From Tragulus kanchil (lineage: Eukaryota > Chordata > Mammalia > Artiodactyla > Tragulidae), in the NCBI GenBank assembly GCA_022376925.1, contig JAIOJX010000025.1, positions 144,047,301 through 144,111,300 on the forward strand: a stretch of DNA of 64,000 bases, written 5' to 3'. The notes beneath the pieces are model-generated. The model was not told the origin of the DNA and searched no databases. It was given only the letters and a program-made list of their open reading frames with translations. Shown here in pieces: positions 1 to 9,779 of the stretch (position 1 is the stretch's first letter; the number at the start of each line of letters is the position of its first letter). The position numbers and the translations under genes are program-made.

Positions 1-651
1 GTTTTCTGGGCTGCTGGATTTGCTCTGCCATGACCCACACTCTGTGGAGTGTGCTTTCTCTAAATGTGAATAAATCCATTTCTTACCTATCACTTTGTCT
101 CTCGCTGAATTCTTCTCTGCAAAAAGACATGAAGAACCTGAACCTCAGTGGGTGCAGACATTGGGTGAGTGATTTTAATTACCAGGGTTTTGGCTGGGTT
201 CAAGTCCCGGCTGCATGGGTTCAAGTCCCAAACAGGGTTTTGTCTGGGTTTGAGTCCCGGCCACGTGGGTTCAAGTCCCAAACAGGTTTGATTAAGTCTT
301 GGCCCTGGGTGTAAGTCTCAAATTGAGGTTGAGCACTTTCACCCTTGTCACTATTTTCTGAATACGTGTCCTATCAAGAAGCTTGTGTCTTTTGTGCCCA
401 TGCACAGGACAAAGATTACCTCACCTTTTTCTTATTTCTAATCACCTTTCCTTACATTTTGCACGCCTCATAACACCTGCTTCTTTATCTCATAAATATC
501 CAGCCCATTACCTTCAGTGAGGCAAACCTTAGACGTGTTCTCCTGTCTCCTTGCGTGGCTGCCTTGTGAATAAACCCTGTCTTTGCTACAAGCCTCGTAT
601 CTGGACATTTGGCTTGCTGCATGATGGGTAAACAAACCTGGGTCAGCAACA
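1..651 (+). mobile_element. LTR-like sequence, probable ruminant endogenous retrovirus solo or 3' LTR (5' side cut by window start)
   Basis: The stretch has LTR-style composition. It contains a polyadenylation-type AATAAA near 70 and another near 569, an AT-rich TATA-like motif (CATAAATA) near 491, and a directly repeated 50-bp block at 185-284. The right edge near 651 ends in CAACA, compatible with an LTR CA terminus. No gag, pol or env-like frame is visible beside it. The assignment to a ruminant ERV LTR rests on general resemblance and was not checked against a repeat library. It could also be another old LTR class or two adjacent LTR pieces, since two polyadenylation signals about 500 bp apart are unusual for one LTR. 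Confidence 0.45.
185..327. repeat. Tandem repeat, 50-bp unit, two good copies plus a decayed third
   Basis: Units 185-234 and 235-284 align base for base with few substitutions. Each contains two GGTTCAAGTCCC-like motifs separated by CGGCT/CGGCC-type sequence. A third, degenerate unit follows at about 285-327. Short tandem repeats of this kind are common in the U3 region of retroviral LTRs, which fits the surrounding LTR-like call. Confidence 0.8.
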
Positions 652-908
652 GTTACACCTATCTACAAAGGAGAATGAGAAAGATAGCCTCACTCTATGC
701 AGGGTTAGAGCTCCACATATCCAAATACGAGAACTGTTCTAGACATAACCTTCCTAGGTTTTCTGAGTTCTTCTAGCATAGATATGGTTTCTGACATAGG
801 TGAGCCCTAAAACAAGGTTGCAGGGTTTTGGTTTGTTTTCGTTTTACATTGCTCTTAAGGAGTGTACCCTAGAGACAAAAATAAAAGATTAAGAGCAAAA
901 AAGATCAA

Positions 909-1036
909 GGAAATTCCCCAGAGGTTCTGTGGTTAAAACTCCACTGCTTCCACTCCAGGGGGTGCACATTTTATCTTGGTCAGAGAACTAAGATCCTACA
1001 AGCCTTGAGTTTCAAACAAAAGAAAGAAAAGAGTTC
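909..1036 (+). mobile_element. CHR-type tRNA-derived SINE, short form
   Basis: The sequence reads like the ruminant element beginning GGAATTCCCTGG and continuing through a B-box-like stretch to GAACTAAGATCC, with an A-rich end. It is fairly diverged. The same element appears again at 1989-2116 through duplication 1. Confidence 0.6.
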
Positions 1037-1126
1037 GATTCAAGAGAAAACATCACAAATTCAAATGATGTCATGTTTACTTCTTATGACCTTGGAAAGC
1101 TGCTCTCAGACTTTGTTTAAAAGGAA

Positions 1127-1341
1127 GGGGTTTCCCGGATGGCTCAGAGATAAAGAATTTGCTTGCAATAAAGGAGATGCAGGAGCCATGAGTTCAATCC
1201 CTGTGTTGGAAAGATGCCCTGAAGGAGGAAATGGCAACCCATTACAGTATTCTTGCCTCCCGAATCCCATGGACAGAGAAACCTGTTGGGCTAAGTCAGA
1301 GGAGTCGCAAAGAGTCAGACACCACTGAAGCCACTTAGCAC
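1127..1341 (+). mobile_element. Bov-tA-type SINE
   Basis: It starts with a decayed GGGCTTCCC block (here GGGGTTTCCCGG), then GGCTCAG, TAAAGAAT, GCAGGAG, ATGGCAACCCA, TATTCTTGCC, CCATGGACAGA and CGCAAAGAGTCAGACA. This is the diagnostic order of the ruminant tRNA-derived SINE with a BovB-like tail. A duplicate lies at 2207-2421. Open frames of 107-113 codons across it are spurious. Confidence 0.85.
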
Positions 1342-2764
1342 AGTTAAAAGGTGGGTACAGGGGGACCAGGGATGTGCATATGACTGATCTGGGAGCATAC
1401 ATGTCTGTGAAAAACAAAAATCTGTAAAACAATGAAATGGAAAGCATAAAAAAAAAAAAAAAAGGTAGGTACAGCTGGTATAAGATATATATAAAGCTCT
1501 TAGAAGAGTGACTGGCACATAGTGAGTCCTCAATAAATATTATAAATTATCTTAAATCTGCGACTTATTATCCATTCATTATCTCGTTACTTCTATGGAA
1601 CCAAAACCTCCTGAGGACCATGATCATGCCTTATTCACTTTAGGATCCTATGCGTTCTTAGGCAATGCTAATCCTACGCATTCTAGGCAATGCTTAGTCA
1701 TTCAGTCTTGTCCAACTCAGTGACTGGACTGTGGCTTGCCAGGCCCCTCGATCCATGAGAAAGATAGCCTCACTCTATGCAGGGTTAGAGCTCCACATAT
1801 CCAAATACGAGAACTGTTCTAGACATAACCTTCCTAGGTTTTCTGAGTTCTTCTAGCATAGATATGGTTTCTGACATAGGTGAGCCCTAAAACAAGGTTG
1901 CAGGGTTTTGGTTTGTTTTCGTTTTACATTGCTCTTAAGGAGTTTACCCTAGAGGCAAAAAGAAAAGATTAAGAGCAAAAAAGATCAAGGAAATTCCCCA
2001 GAGGTTCTGTGGTTAAAACTCCACTGCTTCCACTCCAGGGGGTGCACATTTTATCTTGGTCAGAGAACTAAGATCCTACAAGCCTTGAGTTTCAAACAAA
2101 AGAAAGAAAAGAGTTCGATTCAAGAGAAAACATCACAAATTCAAATGATGTCATGTTTACTTCTTATGACCTTGGAAAGCTGCTCTCAGACTTTGTTTAA
2201 AAGGAAGGGGTTTCCCGGATGGCTCAGAGATAAAGAATTTGCTTGCAATAAAGGAGATGCAGGAGCCATGAGTTCAATCCCTGTGTTGGAAAGATGCCCT
2301 GAAGGAGGAAATGGCAACCCATTACAGTATTCTTGCCTCCCGAATCCCATGGACAGAGAAACCTGTTGGGCTAAGTCAGAGGAGTCGCAAAGAGTCAGAC
2401 ACCACTGAAGCCACTTAGCACAGTTAAAAGGTGGGTACAGGGGGACCAGGGATGTGCATATGACTGATCTGGGAGCATACATGTCTGTGAAAAACAAAAA
2501 TCTGTAAAACAATGAAATGGAAAGCATAAAAAAAAAAAAAAAAGGTAGGTACAGCTGGTATAAGATATATATAAAGCTCTTAGAAGAGTGACTGGCACAT
2601 AGTGAGTCCTCAATAAATATTATAAATTATCTTAAATCTGCGACTTATTATCCATTCATTATCTCGTTACTTCTATGGAACCAAAACCTCCTGAGGACCA
2701 TGATCATGCCTTATTCACTTTAGGATCCTATGCGTTCTTAGGCAATGCTAATCCTACGCATTCT

Positions 2765-2999
2765 AGGCAATGCTTAGTCATTCAGTCTTGTCCAACTCAG
2801 TGACTGGACTGTGGCTTGCCAGGCCCCTCGATCCATGAGAGGAAGAGCCTCTCATGAGTCCATTTTTCAGGCAAGCATACCAGAACAGATTGCCTTTTCC
2901 TTCTCCAGGGGATATTCCTAACACAGGGATGGAACCTGCATTTCCTGTGATTTCTGCATTGCAGGCAGATTCTTTATCCTATTAGCCATTGAGGAAGCA
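2765..2999 (-). mobile_element. Bov-tA/BovA-type SINE, minus strand
   Basis: On the plus strand it reads as the complement: TTAGTCATTCAG, GTCCAACTC, TGCCAGGC, CCATGAGA, TTCTCCAGGGGAT, GGGATGGAACCTGC, GCATTGCAGGCAGATTC and CCATTGAGGAAGC. Partial copies at about 1685-1754 (left part) and 4121-4217 (right part) arise because joints 1755 and 4121 both cut this one SINE. Confidence 0.85.
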
Positions 3000-5336
3000 C
3001 CTTAGGAATATTAGGCAATCAAATATTTGCTGGATAAAGCAAATGTATTTCTTTCTCAGTTTTTCTAAATATTCAATATGCCCTCTCATTATATATGATG
3101 GAAAAGATAATACATTGGAACAAAATATATAGTAATACTTCATATTCAGTTACAAAATACTAAAACATATTCATAATTTCCCCCATTACTTCACACAGTT
3201 TAGTACATAAACGTCCACTTAAATGTACAGGATGATATTTATGATTGAGTTTTACCCTATGTGCCCTTTCTATTAATGTAAACTCTTGAACAGTGACCAA
3301 AAATCATTACAGCTTGATGTCTTTTCAGTAGCCAGAATGAAATGAATTGGTCTCAGTCCAATTCCTAGTAGACAAGTGTCTAAATCAAAAAACACCACCA
3401 CAATTAGCATTACTTTAGTTAATAGTGTTAACCACTGAGGTCAAGGATAAAATGAATAATAAAATTTGAACTAACCTTGTAATGCAAGCTGTAACTCCTT
3501 CCAAAATAGAGGTTAGATAAGTGATATCTGATAACTAGTCAATTTACAGAGTAAAAGGAAGAAAGAAACACCAATGAGACTGAGTAGAAATTTATGTAAT
3601 TTTGTGAAACCAAATTTTCTATAACTGTCTTTCCTTTCCACAATAACCCTAAAAAGTTTTCATCTTAAAAAATTAAATTTCTACCAGAATTAACAATTTT
3701 CAACCTACTATTAATTTTTCAAATAAACCTGAGAATTTAAATACATGTATTTTTATCTCATTCCCAAGTCACCATGTAGAAGACCCACTAGCAAATTTCA
3801 AAAAGTCAGGAGGAAACACAAATATTCCCTAGAATCTTTACAGAAAGGTAGAAAAAACTTAATCTCTGCATCCAAAGGACTTCATCAAAGGACTGCAGAG
3901 TACAAAGGCTAAAAGGCTTTCTAGAAGCAAAAAGGTAAATCTTGAATATTTATCCCTTCATAGGATGATGGGACTCTCTTTATTATGAGTCCGAACATTT
4001 TGTTTTTACACACGAGATACTTTAGGTTCTGATAAATTGAGTTGACATACCTAGAGCTACAAAGTGATCTCCACTTTCCATGTCATGTCTACCTTAAAAT
4101 TATGCATTATTAAAAATTCTTCCAGGGATATTCCTAACACAGGGATGGAACCTGCATTTCCTGTGATTTCTGCATTGCAGGCAGATTCTTTATCCTATTA
4201 GCCATTGAGGAAGCACCTTAGGAATATTAGGCAATCAAATATTTGCTGGATAAAGCAAATGTATTTCTTTCTCAGTTTTTCTAAATATTCAATATGCCCT
4301 CTCATTATATATGATGGAAAAGATAATACATTGGAACAAAATATATAGTAATACTTCATATTCAGTTACAAAATACTAAAACATATTCATAATTTCCCCC
4401 ATTACTTCACACAGTTTAGTACATAAACGTCCACTTAAATGTACAGGATGATATTTATGATTGAGTTTTACCCTATGTGCCCTTTCTATTAATGTAAACT
4501 CTTGAACAGTGACCAAAAATCATTACAGCTTGATGTCTTTTCAGTAGCCAGAATGAAATGAATTGGTCTCAGTCCAATTCCTAGTAGACAAGTGTCTAAA
4601 TCAAAAAACACCACCACAATTAGCATTACTTTAGTTAATAGTGTTAACCACTGAGGTCAAGGATAAAATGAATAATAAAATTTGAACTAACCTTGTAATG
4701 CAAGCTGTAACTCCTTCCAAAATAGAGGTTAGATAAGTGATATCTGATAACTAGTCAATTTACAGAGTAAAAGGAAGAAAGAAACACCAATGAGACTGAG
4801 TAGAAATTTATGTAATTTTGTGAAACCAAATTTTCTATAACTGTCTTTCCTTTCCACAATAACCCTAAAAAGTTTTCATCTTAAAAAATTAAATTTCTAC
4901 CAGAATTAACAATTTTCAACCTACTATTAATTTTTCAAATAAACCTGAGAATTTAAATACATGTATTTTTATCTCATTCCCAAGTCACCATGTAGAAGAC
5001 CCACTAGCAAATTTCAAAAAGTCAGGAGGAAACACAAACTTTCCCTAGAATCTTTACAGAAAGGTAGAAAAAACTTAATCTCTGCATCCAAAGGACTTCA
5101 TCAAAGGACTGCAGAGTACAAAGGCTAAAAGGCTTTCTAGAAGCAAAAAGGTAAATCTTGAATATTTATCCCTTCATAGGATGATGGGACTCTCTTTATT
5201 ATGAGTCCGAACATTTTGTTTTTACACACGAGATACTTTAGGTTCTGATAAATTGAGTTGACATACCTAGAGCTACAAAGTGATCTCCACTTTCCATGTC
5301 ATGTCTACCTTAAAATTATGCATTATTAAAAATTCT
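2905..5336. repeat. Tandem direct duplication 2 (copies about 2905-4120 and 4121-5336, offset 1216 bp)
   Basis: The joint is at 4120/4121, where AAAAATTCT abuts TCCAGGGATATT. The original flank has one more G. Apart from this and a small change near 3822 versus 5038 (ATATT versus ACTTT) the copies look identical. After the SINE remnant the duplicated DNA is AT-rich with no recognised element. Its last part (about 3755-4120) recurs at 4971-5336 and again at 6192-6557, so it is present three times. Confidence 0.97.
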
Positions 5337-7396
5337 TATGTGTATATATGCATGTGTTTAACATTGTTCAAAGCACTGAGAAAAACATTAAAGGAGAAAA
5401 TAGGCAAAGCTCCCTGCCTTCATGCAATTTAAATTCTAGTGATGAGAGAAACAAAATAAGAAATGCATTTACTGATTCCACAGCACAAGGTCAGGGAGAT
5501 TTCTTTGCATGATGATGTGTCAGTTTGCTAGTGCTGCCATAACAATGTGCCACAGACAGCGCCCTAAACTTTAGATGTTTATTTTCTAACAATTTCAGAG
5601 GTCTGAAGTCCAAGATAAAGATAGTGGAGGGTTGGCTCCTTCTGAAGGCCAGGAGGGAAGGATCTGTTCTAGACCACTCTCCTTAATCAGTAGATGATCA
5701 TCTGCTCCCTGCATCCTTATATTATGTCCTATCTGTGCCTGCATCAGTGTCCCCAGTTTCTCTTCTTATAAGCACATACTGGGTCAGAATTCATACTGGG
5801 TCATACTGAGTTAGAATTCATCCTCAGTAACCTCATTTTAACTTATGTTCCTCTATAATGATCCTATCTGAAAATACAGTTACATTCTGAGGTATTAAGG
5901 CTTAGGACTTCTGTGTGTAAATTTTGAGGGGCTCTCAGTTCAGCCCGTAACAAGAGGAAGAGTGATGTTGGAATTTTAAATGGAGTGATCTCCTTTGGTT
6001 TCAATGAAAATGTGATACATGGGCAAAGGCATAAAGGAGATAATTTACCAAACAAAACAAATTACAACCTTGTTTGTAACAAAAGTCAAATTATCAATGA
6101 ATAAAAACCAATTAAAGTTAAGGAAGAACAAAGGAAAATTTAAAAAAAATTTTTTTAAAGGAACCCAAAGAAAGACCTTAGTTTGCCTTAGATCTCATTC
6201 CCAAGTCACCATGTAGAAGACCCACTAGCAAATTTCAAAAAGTCAGGAGGAAACACAAATATTCCCTAGAATCTTTACAGAAAGGTAGAAAAAACTTAAT
6301 CTCTGCATCCAAAGGACTTCATCAAAGGACTGCAGAGTACAAAGGCTAAAAGGCTTTCTAGAAGCAAAAAGGTAAATCTTGAATATTTATCCCTTCATAG
6401 GATGATGGGACTCTCTTTATTATGAGTCCGAACATTTTGTTTTTACACACGAGATACTTTAGGTTCTGATAAATTGAGTTGACATACCTAGAGCTACAAA
6501 GTGATCTCCACTTTCCATGTCATGTCTACCTTAAAATTATGCATTATTAAAAATTCTTATGTGTATATATGCATGTGTTTAACATTGTTCAAAGCACTGA
6601 GAAAAACATTAAAGGAGAAAATAGGCAAAGCTCCCTGCCTTCATGCAATTTAAATTCTAGTGATGAGAGAAACAAAATAAGAAATGCATTTACTGATTCC
6701 ACAGCACAAGGTCAGGGAGATTTCTTTGCATGATGATGTGTCAGTTTGCTAGTGCTGCCATAACAATGTGCCACAGACAGCGCCCTAAACTTTAGATGTT
6801 TATTTTCTAACAATTTCAGAGGTCTGAAGTCCAAGATAAAGATAGTGGAGGGTTGGCTCCTTCTGAAGGCCAGGAGGGAAGGATCTGTTCTAGACCACTC
6901 TCCTTAATCAGTAGATGATCATCTGCTCCCTGCATCCTTATATTATGTCCTATCTGTGCCTGCATCAGTGTCCCCAGTTTCTCTTCTTATAAGCACATAC
7001 TGGGTCAGAATTCATACTGGGTCATACTGAGTTAGAATTCATCCTCAGTAACCTCATTTTAACTTATGTTCCTCTATAATGATCCTATCTGAAAATACAG
7101 TTACATTCTGAGGTATTAAGGCTTAGGACTTCTGTGTGTAAATTTTGAGGGGCTCTCAGTTCAGCCCGTAACAAGAGGAAGAGTGATGTTGGAATTTTAA
7201 ATGGAGTGATCTCCTTTGGTTTCAATGAAAATGTGATACATGGGCAAAGGCATAAAGGAGATAATTTACCAAACAAAACAAATTACAACCTTGTTTGTAA
7301 CAAAAGTCAAATTATCAATGAATAAAAACCAATTAAAGTTAAGGAAGAACAAAGGAATAACTTGTAGGACCCAAAGAAAGACCTTAGTTTGCCTTA
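4971..7396. repeat. Tandem direct duplication 3 (copies 4971-6191 and 6192-7396, offset 1221 falling to 1206 bp)
   Basis: The copies match until about 6135, where copy 1 carries an AT-rich run (A and T homopolymers at 6136-6160) in place of the shorter TAACTTGTAGG of copy 2. They match again through TTTGCCTTA. The joint is at 6191/6192. An error-rich stretch just before the joint is what a poor-quality sequence end would look like. Both copies carry the minus-strand MLT1 LTR. Confidence 0.97.
5518..5952 (-). mobile_element. MLT1-family MaLR LTR, minus strand
   Basis: On the plus strand it begins GTCAGTTTGCTAGTGCTGCC and ends CAGCCCGTAACA. In between are GAAGTCCAAGAT, CTTCTTATAAG, CCTCATTTTAACTTA, ATACAGTTACATTCTGAGGT and AAATTTTGAGGGG. 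Read on the minus strand this is the order of the mammalian MLT1 LTR from its 5' end to its TTTGTTATGG-type 3' end. The duplicate is at 6739-7173. Confidence 0.8.
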
Positions 7397-9710
7397 AGGA
7401 AAGCCCTAAAATCAAAACCCAGAGAGCCTCCAAGACCCTAGTCAGTGTCCTGTCTCTTCATGACTTGTCTCAAGTTCTCTCTGCATGTCCACTTCTTTCT
7501 CTTCCTGCAAACACCCTCGTCTCTGCCTGTCAGTTCAGTGATTGACAAAGACTCTCCATGATTTGCAGTTAATACATATCCCATTTTCAGCTGGTTGAAG
7601 ACATTTACTAGCCATTTCTGAATGCCAGTTCCAAATTCTCTTGAGAGAAAGACCAACTGACCTGGGTGACTATAGACAAAGATCTAGGATTACATAGAAT
7701 AAAAATAGCTGCCTTTCTCCATGGAAGGGCAAGATCTTTCTCTGTGGGAGAAAGATGAGACTTGTGAGCTAAGGAAATGGCTCCAAAATAGTCTAGCAGA
7801 CAGTAAAAGTTTCCACTCTAACTATAAGATATCACGTTTTCTTTACAAACTATTTTAGTCCTTTTTTCCACACCTACACTTCCCTCATCAAAATTTACAA
7901 ATACTCTTCAAATTATTCTGAGCATTTCTTCTTTGGCATGGTAGGGTAGATAGAGCACAAAGGAAAGGGAGTCATAAAAATTAGGTGAAATCCTACATTT
8001 CACATTACATAACTCCATAATGTTGATCATGCTACTTTATACTTCTCAACTGGAAAAGGCATGCATTAAAGCTCTTTATCACACTATATGTAATTGCATG
8101 TTTATTCAAATCCCCACCCACTTATTCAAAATTCACTTTTCAAAAAGTTTATTACTTTCTCACCTTGGGCCAGGCACTCTGATAAAACAGTATATCCAAA
8201 GGATGAGTGTGAGTGAAGAGGGTCTCTGACACATTATATGCACTTACAAATGACTATAGATTGTTTCCACCTCTCCATTCATATGCTGAAATCCTACCTC
8301 CCAAGTGATGGTATTACTTGGAGATCTTTGAGAGGTGCACCCTTGTGAGTGGGATTAATGCCCTCATGAAAGAGCCATAGAAATTCCCCCATATCTTTTA
8401 TCATATATCACCTTAAGTTAAGTTAAAAAAGAGTTATCCACAAGAAGTGGGCTCTCATCAGACACCAGATCCCTTAGCACCCTGATTTTGGAGTTCCTAG
8501 CTTCTTGGAAACAATAAAACCAATTAAAGTTAAGGAAGAACAAAGGAATAACTTGTAGGACCCAAAGAAAGACCTTAGTTTGCCTTAAGGAAAGCCCTAA
8601 AATCAAAACCCAGAGAGCCTCCAAGACCCTAGTCAGTGTCCTGTCTCTTCATGACTTGTCTCAAGTTCTCTCTGCATGTCCACTTCTTTCTCTTCCTGCA
8701 AACACCCTCGTCTCTGCCTGTCAGTTCAGTGATTGACAAAGACTCTCCATGATTTGCAGTTAATACATATCCCATTTTCAGCTGGTTGAAGACATTTACT
8801 AGCCATTTCTGAATGCCAGTTCCAAATTCTCTTGAGAGAAAGACCAACTGACCTGGGTGACTATAGACAAAGATCTAGGATTACATAGAATAAAAATAGC
8901 TGCCTTTCTCCATGGAAGGGCAAGATCTTTCTCTGTGGGAGAAAGATGAGACTTGTGAGCTAAGGAAATGGCTCCAAAATAGTCTAGCAGACAGTAAAAG
9001 TTTCCACTCTAACTATAAGATATCACGTTTTCTTTACAAACTATTTTAGTCCTTTTTTCCACACCTACACTTCCCTCATCAAAATTTACAAATACTCTTC
9101 AAATTATTCTGAGCATTTCTTCTTTGGCATGGTAGGGTAGATAGAGCACAAAGGAAAGGGAGTCATAAAAATTAGGTGAAATCCTACATTTCACATTACA
9201 TAACTCCATAATGTTGATCATGCTACTTTATACTTCTCAACTGGAAAAGGCATGCATTAAAGCTCTTTATCACACTATATGTAATTGCATGTTTATTCAA
9301 ATCCCCACCCACTTATTCAAAATTCACTTTTCAAAAAAAGTTTATTACTTTCTCACCTTGGGCCAGGCACTCTGATAAAACAGTATATCCAAAGGATGAG
9401 TGTGAGTGAAGAGGGTCTCTGACACATTATATGCACTTACAAATGACTATAGATTGTTTCCACCTCTCCATTCATATGCTGAAATCCTACCTCCCAAGTG
9501 ATGGTATTACTTGGAGATCTTTGAGAGGTGCACCCTTGTGAGTGGGATTAATGCCCTCATGAAAGAGCCATAGAAATTCCCCCATATCTTTTATCATATA
9601 TCACTTTAAGTTAAGTTAAAAAAGAGTTATCCACAAGAAGTGGGCTCTCATCAGACACCAGATCTCTTAGCACCCTGATTTTGGAGTTCCTAGCTTCTGT
9701 GGAAACAGTG
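7327..9710. repeat. Tandem direct duplication 4 (copies about 7328-8518 and 8519-9710, offset about 1191 bp)
   Basis: Copy 1 ends in a damaged stretch near 8503-8518 (CTTCTTGGAAACAATAAAACC), where copy 2 reads CTTCTGTGGAAACAGTGAG and continues. Differences include a 2-base homopolymer change near 8143/9336 and C/T changes near 8413/9604 and 8471/9664. The start region (7328-7396) is also the end of duplication 3, so it appears three times. Confidence 0.96.
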
Positions 9711-9779
9711 AGAATACAATTTCCTGCTTATAAGCACTGAGTTATGGTATTTATTGTTATAGCAGCAGACTAATGCAGA
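9444..9779 (+). mobile_element. MST/MLT1-type MaLR LTR, plus strand
   Basis: It starts TGACTATAGATTG, then ATTCATATGCTGAAATCC, GTGATGGTATTA, GTGGGATTAATGCCCTCATGA, CTCATCAGACACCAGAT, CTGTGGAAACAGTGAGAA and GTTATAGCAGCAGACTAA. This is the expected order for an MSTA/MLT1-like LTR of about 330-430 bp. A truncated copy is at 8251-8510 (3' end lost at a joint) and a 3' part at 10591-10871 (5' end lost at a joint). Confidence 0.8.

Larger units (their letters stand above)
675..2840. repeat. Tandem direct duplication 1 (copies 675-1754 and 1755-2840, offset 1080 bp)
   Basis: The second copy follows the first with no spacer. ATGAGA occurs at 675, 1755 and 2835, so the joint sits in 6 bp of microhomology. 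I see three substitutions: 864 G versus 1944 T, 875 A versus 1955 G, and 882 T versus 1962 G. The rest appears identical by eye. Both copies carry a CHR-type SINE and a Bov-tA-type SINE. The joint at 1755 falls inside a minus-strand SINE, whose intact form is at 2765-2999. Confidence 0.97.

Noticed and set aside
1120..1160. tRNA-like boxes in SINE heads considered as tRNA genes
   Set aside because: They are tRNA-derived SINE promoters with decayed arms and lack a complete cloverleaf.
1005..1328. Open frames of 107-113 codons on both strands at 1005-1447 and 2085-2527
   Set aside because: They are translations of a Bov-tA-type SINE and its flank. They occur twice only because of duplication 1.
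675..2840. Regular direct repeats considered as a CRISPR array, satellite or segmental-duplication cluster
   Set aside because: Units of about 1.1 kb have different content each time and copy number two, so they are neither CRISPR nor satellite. Segmental duplication would not restart with the same length 22 times.
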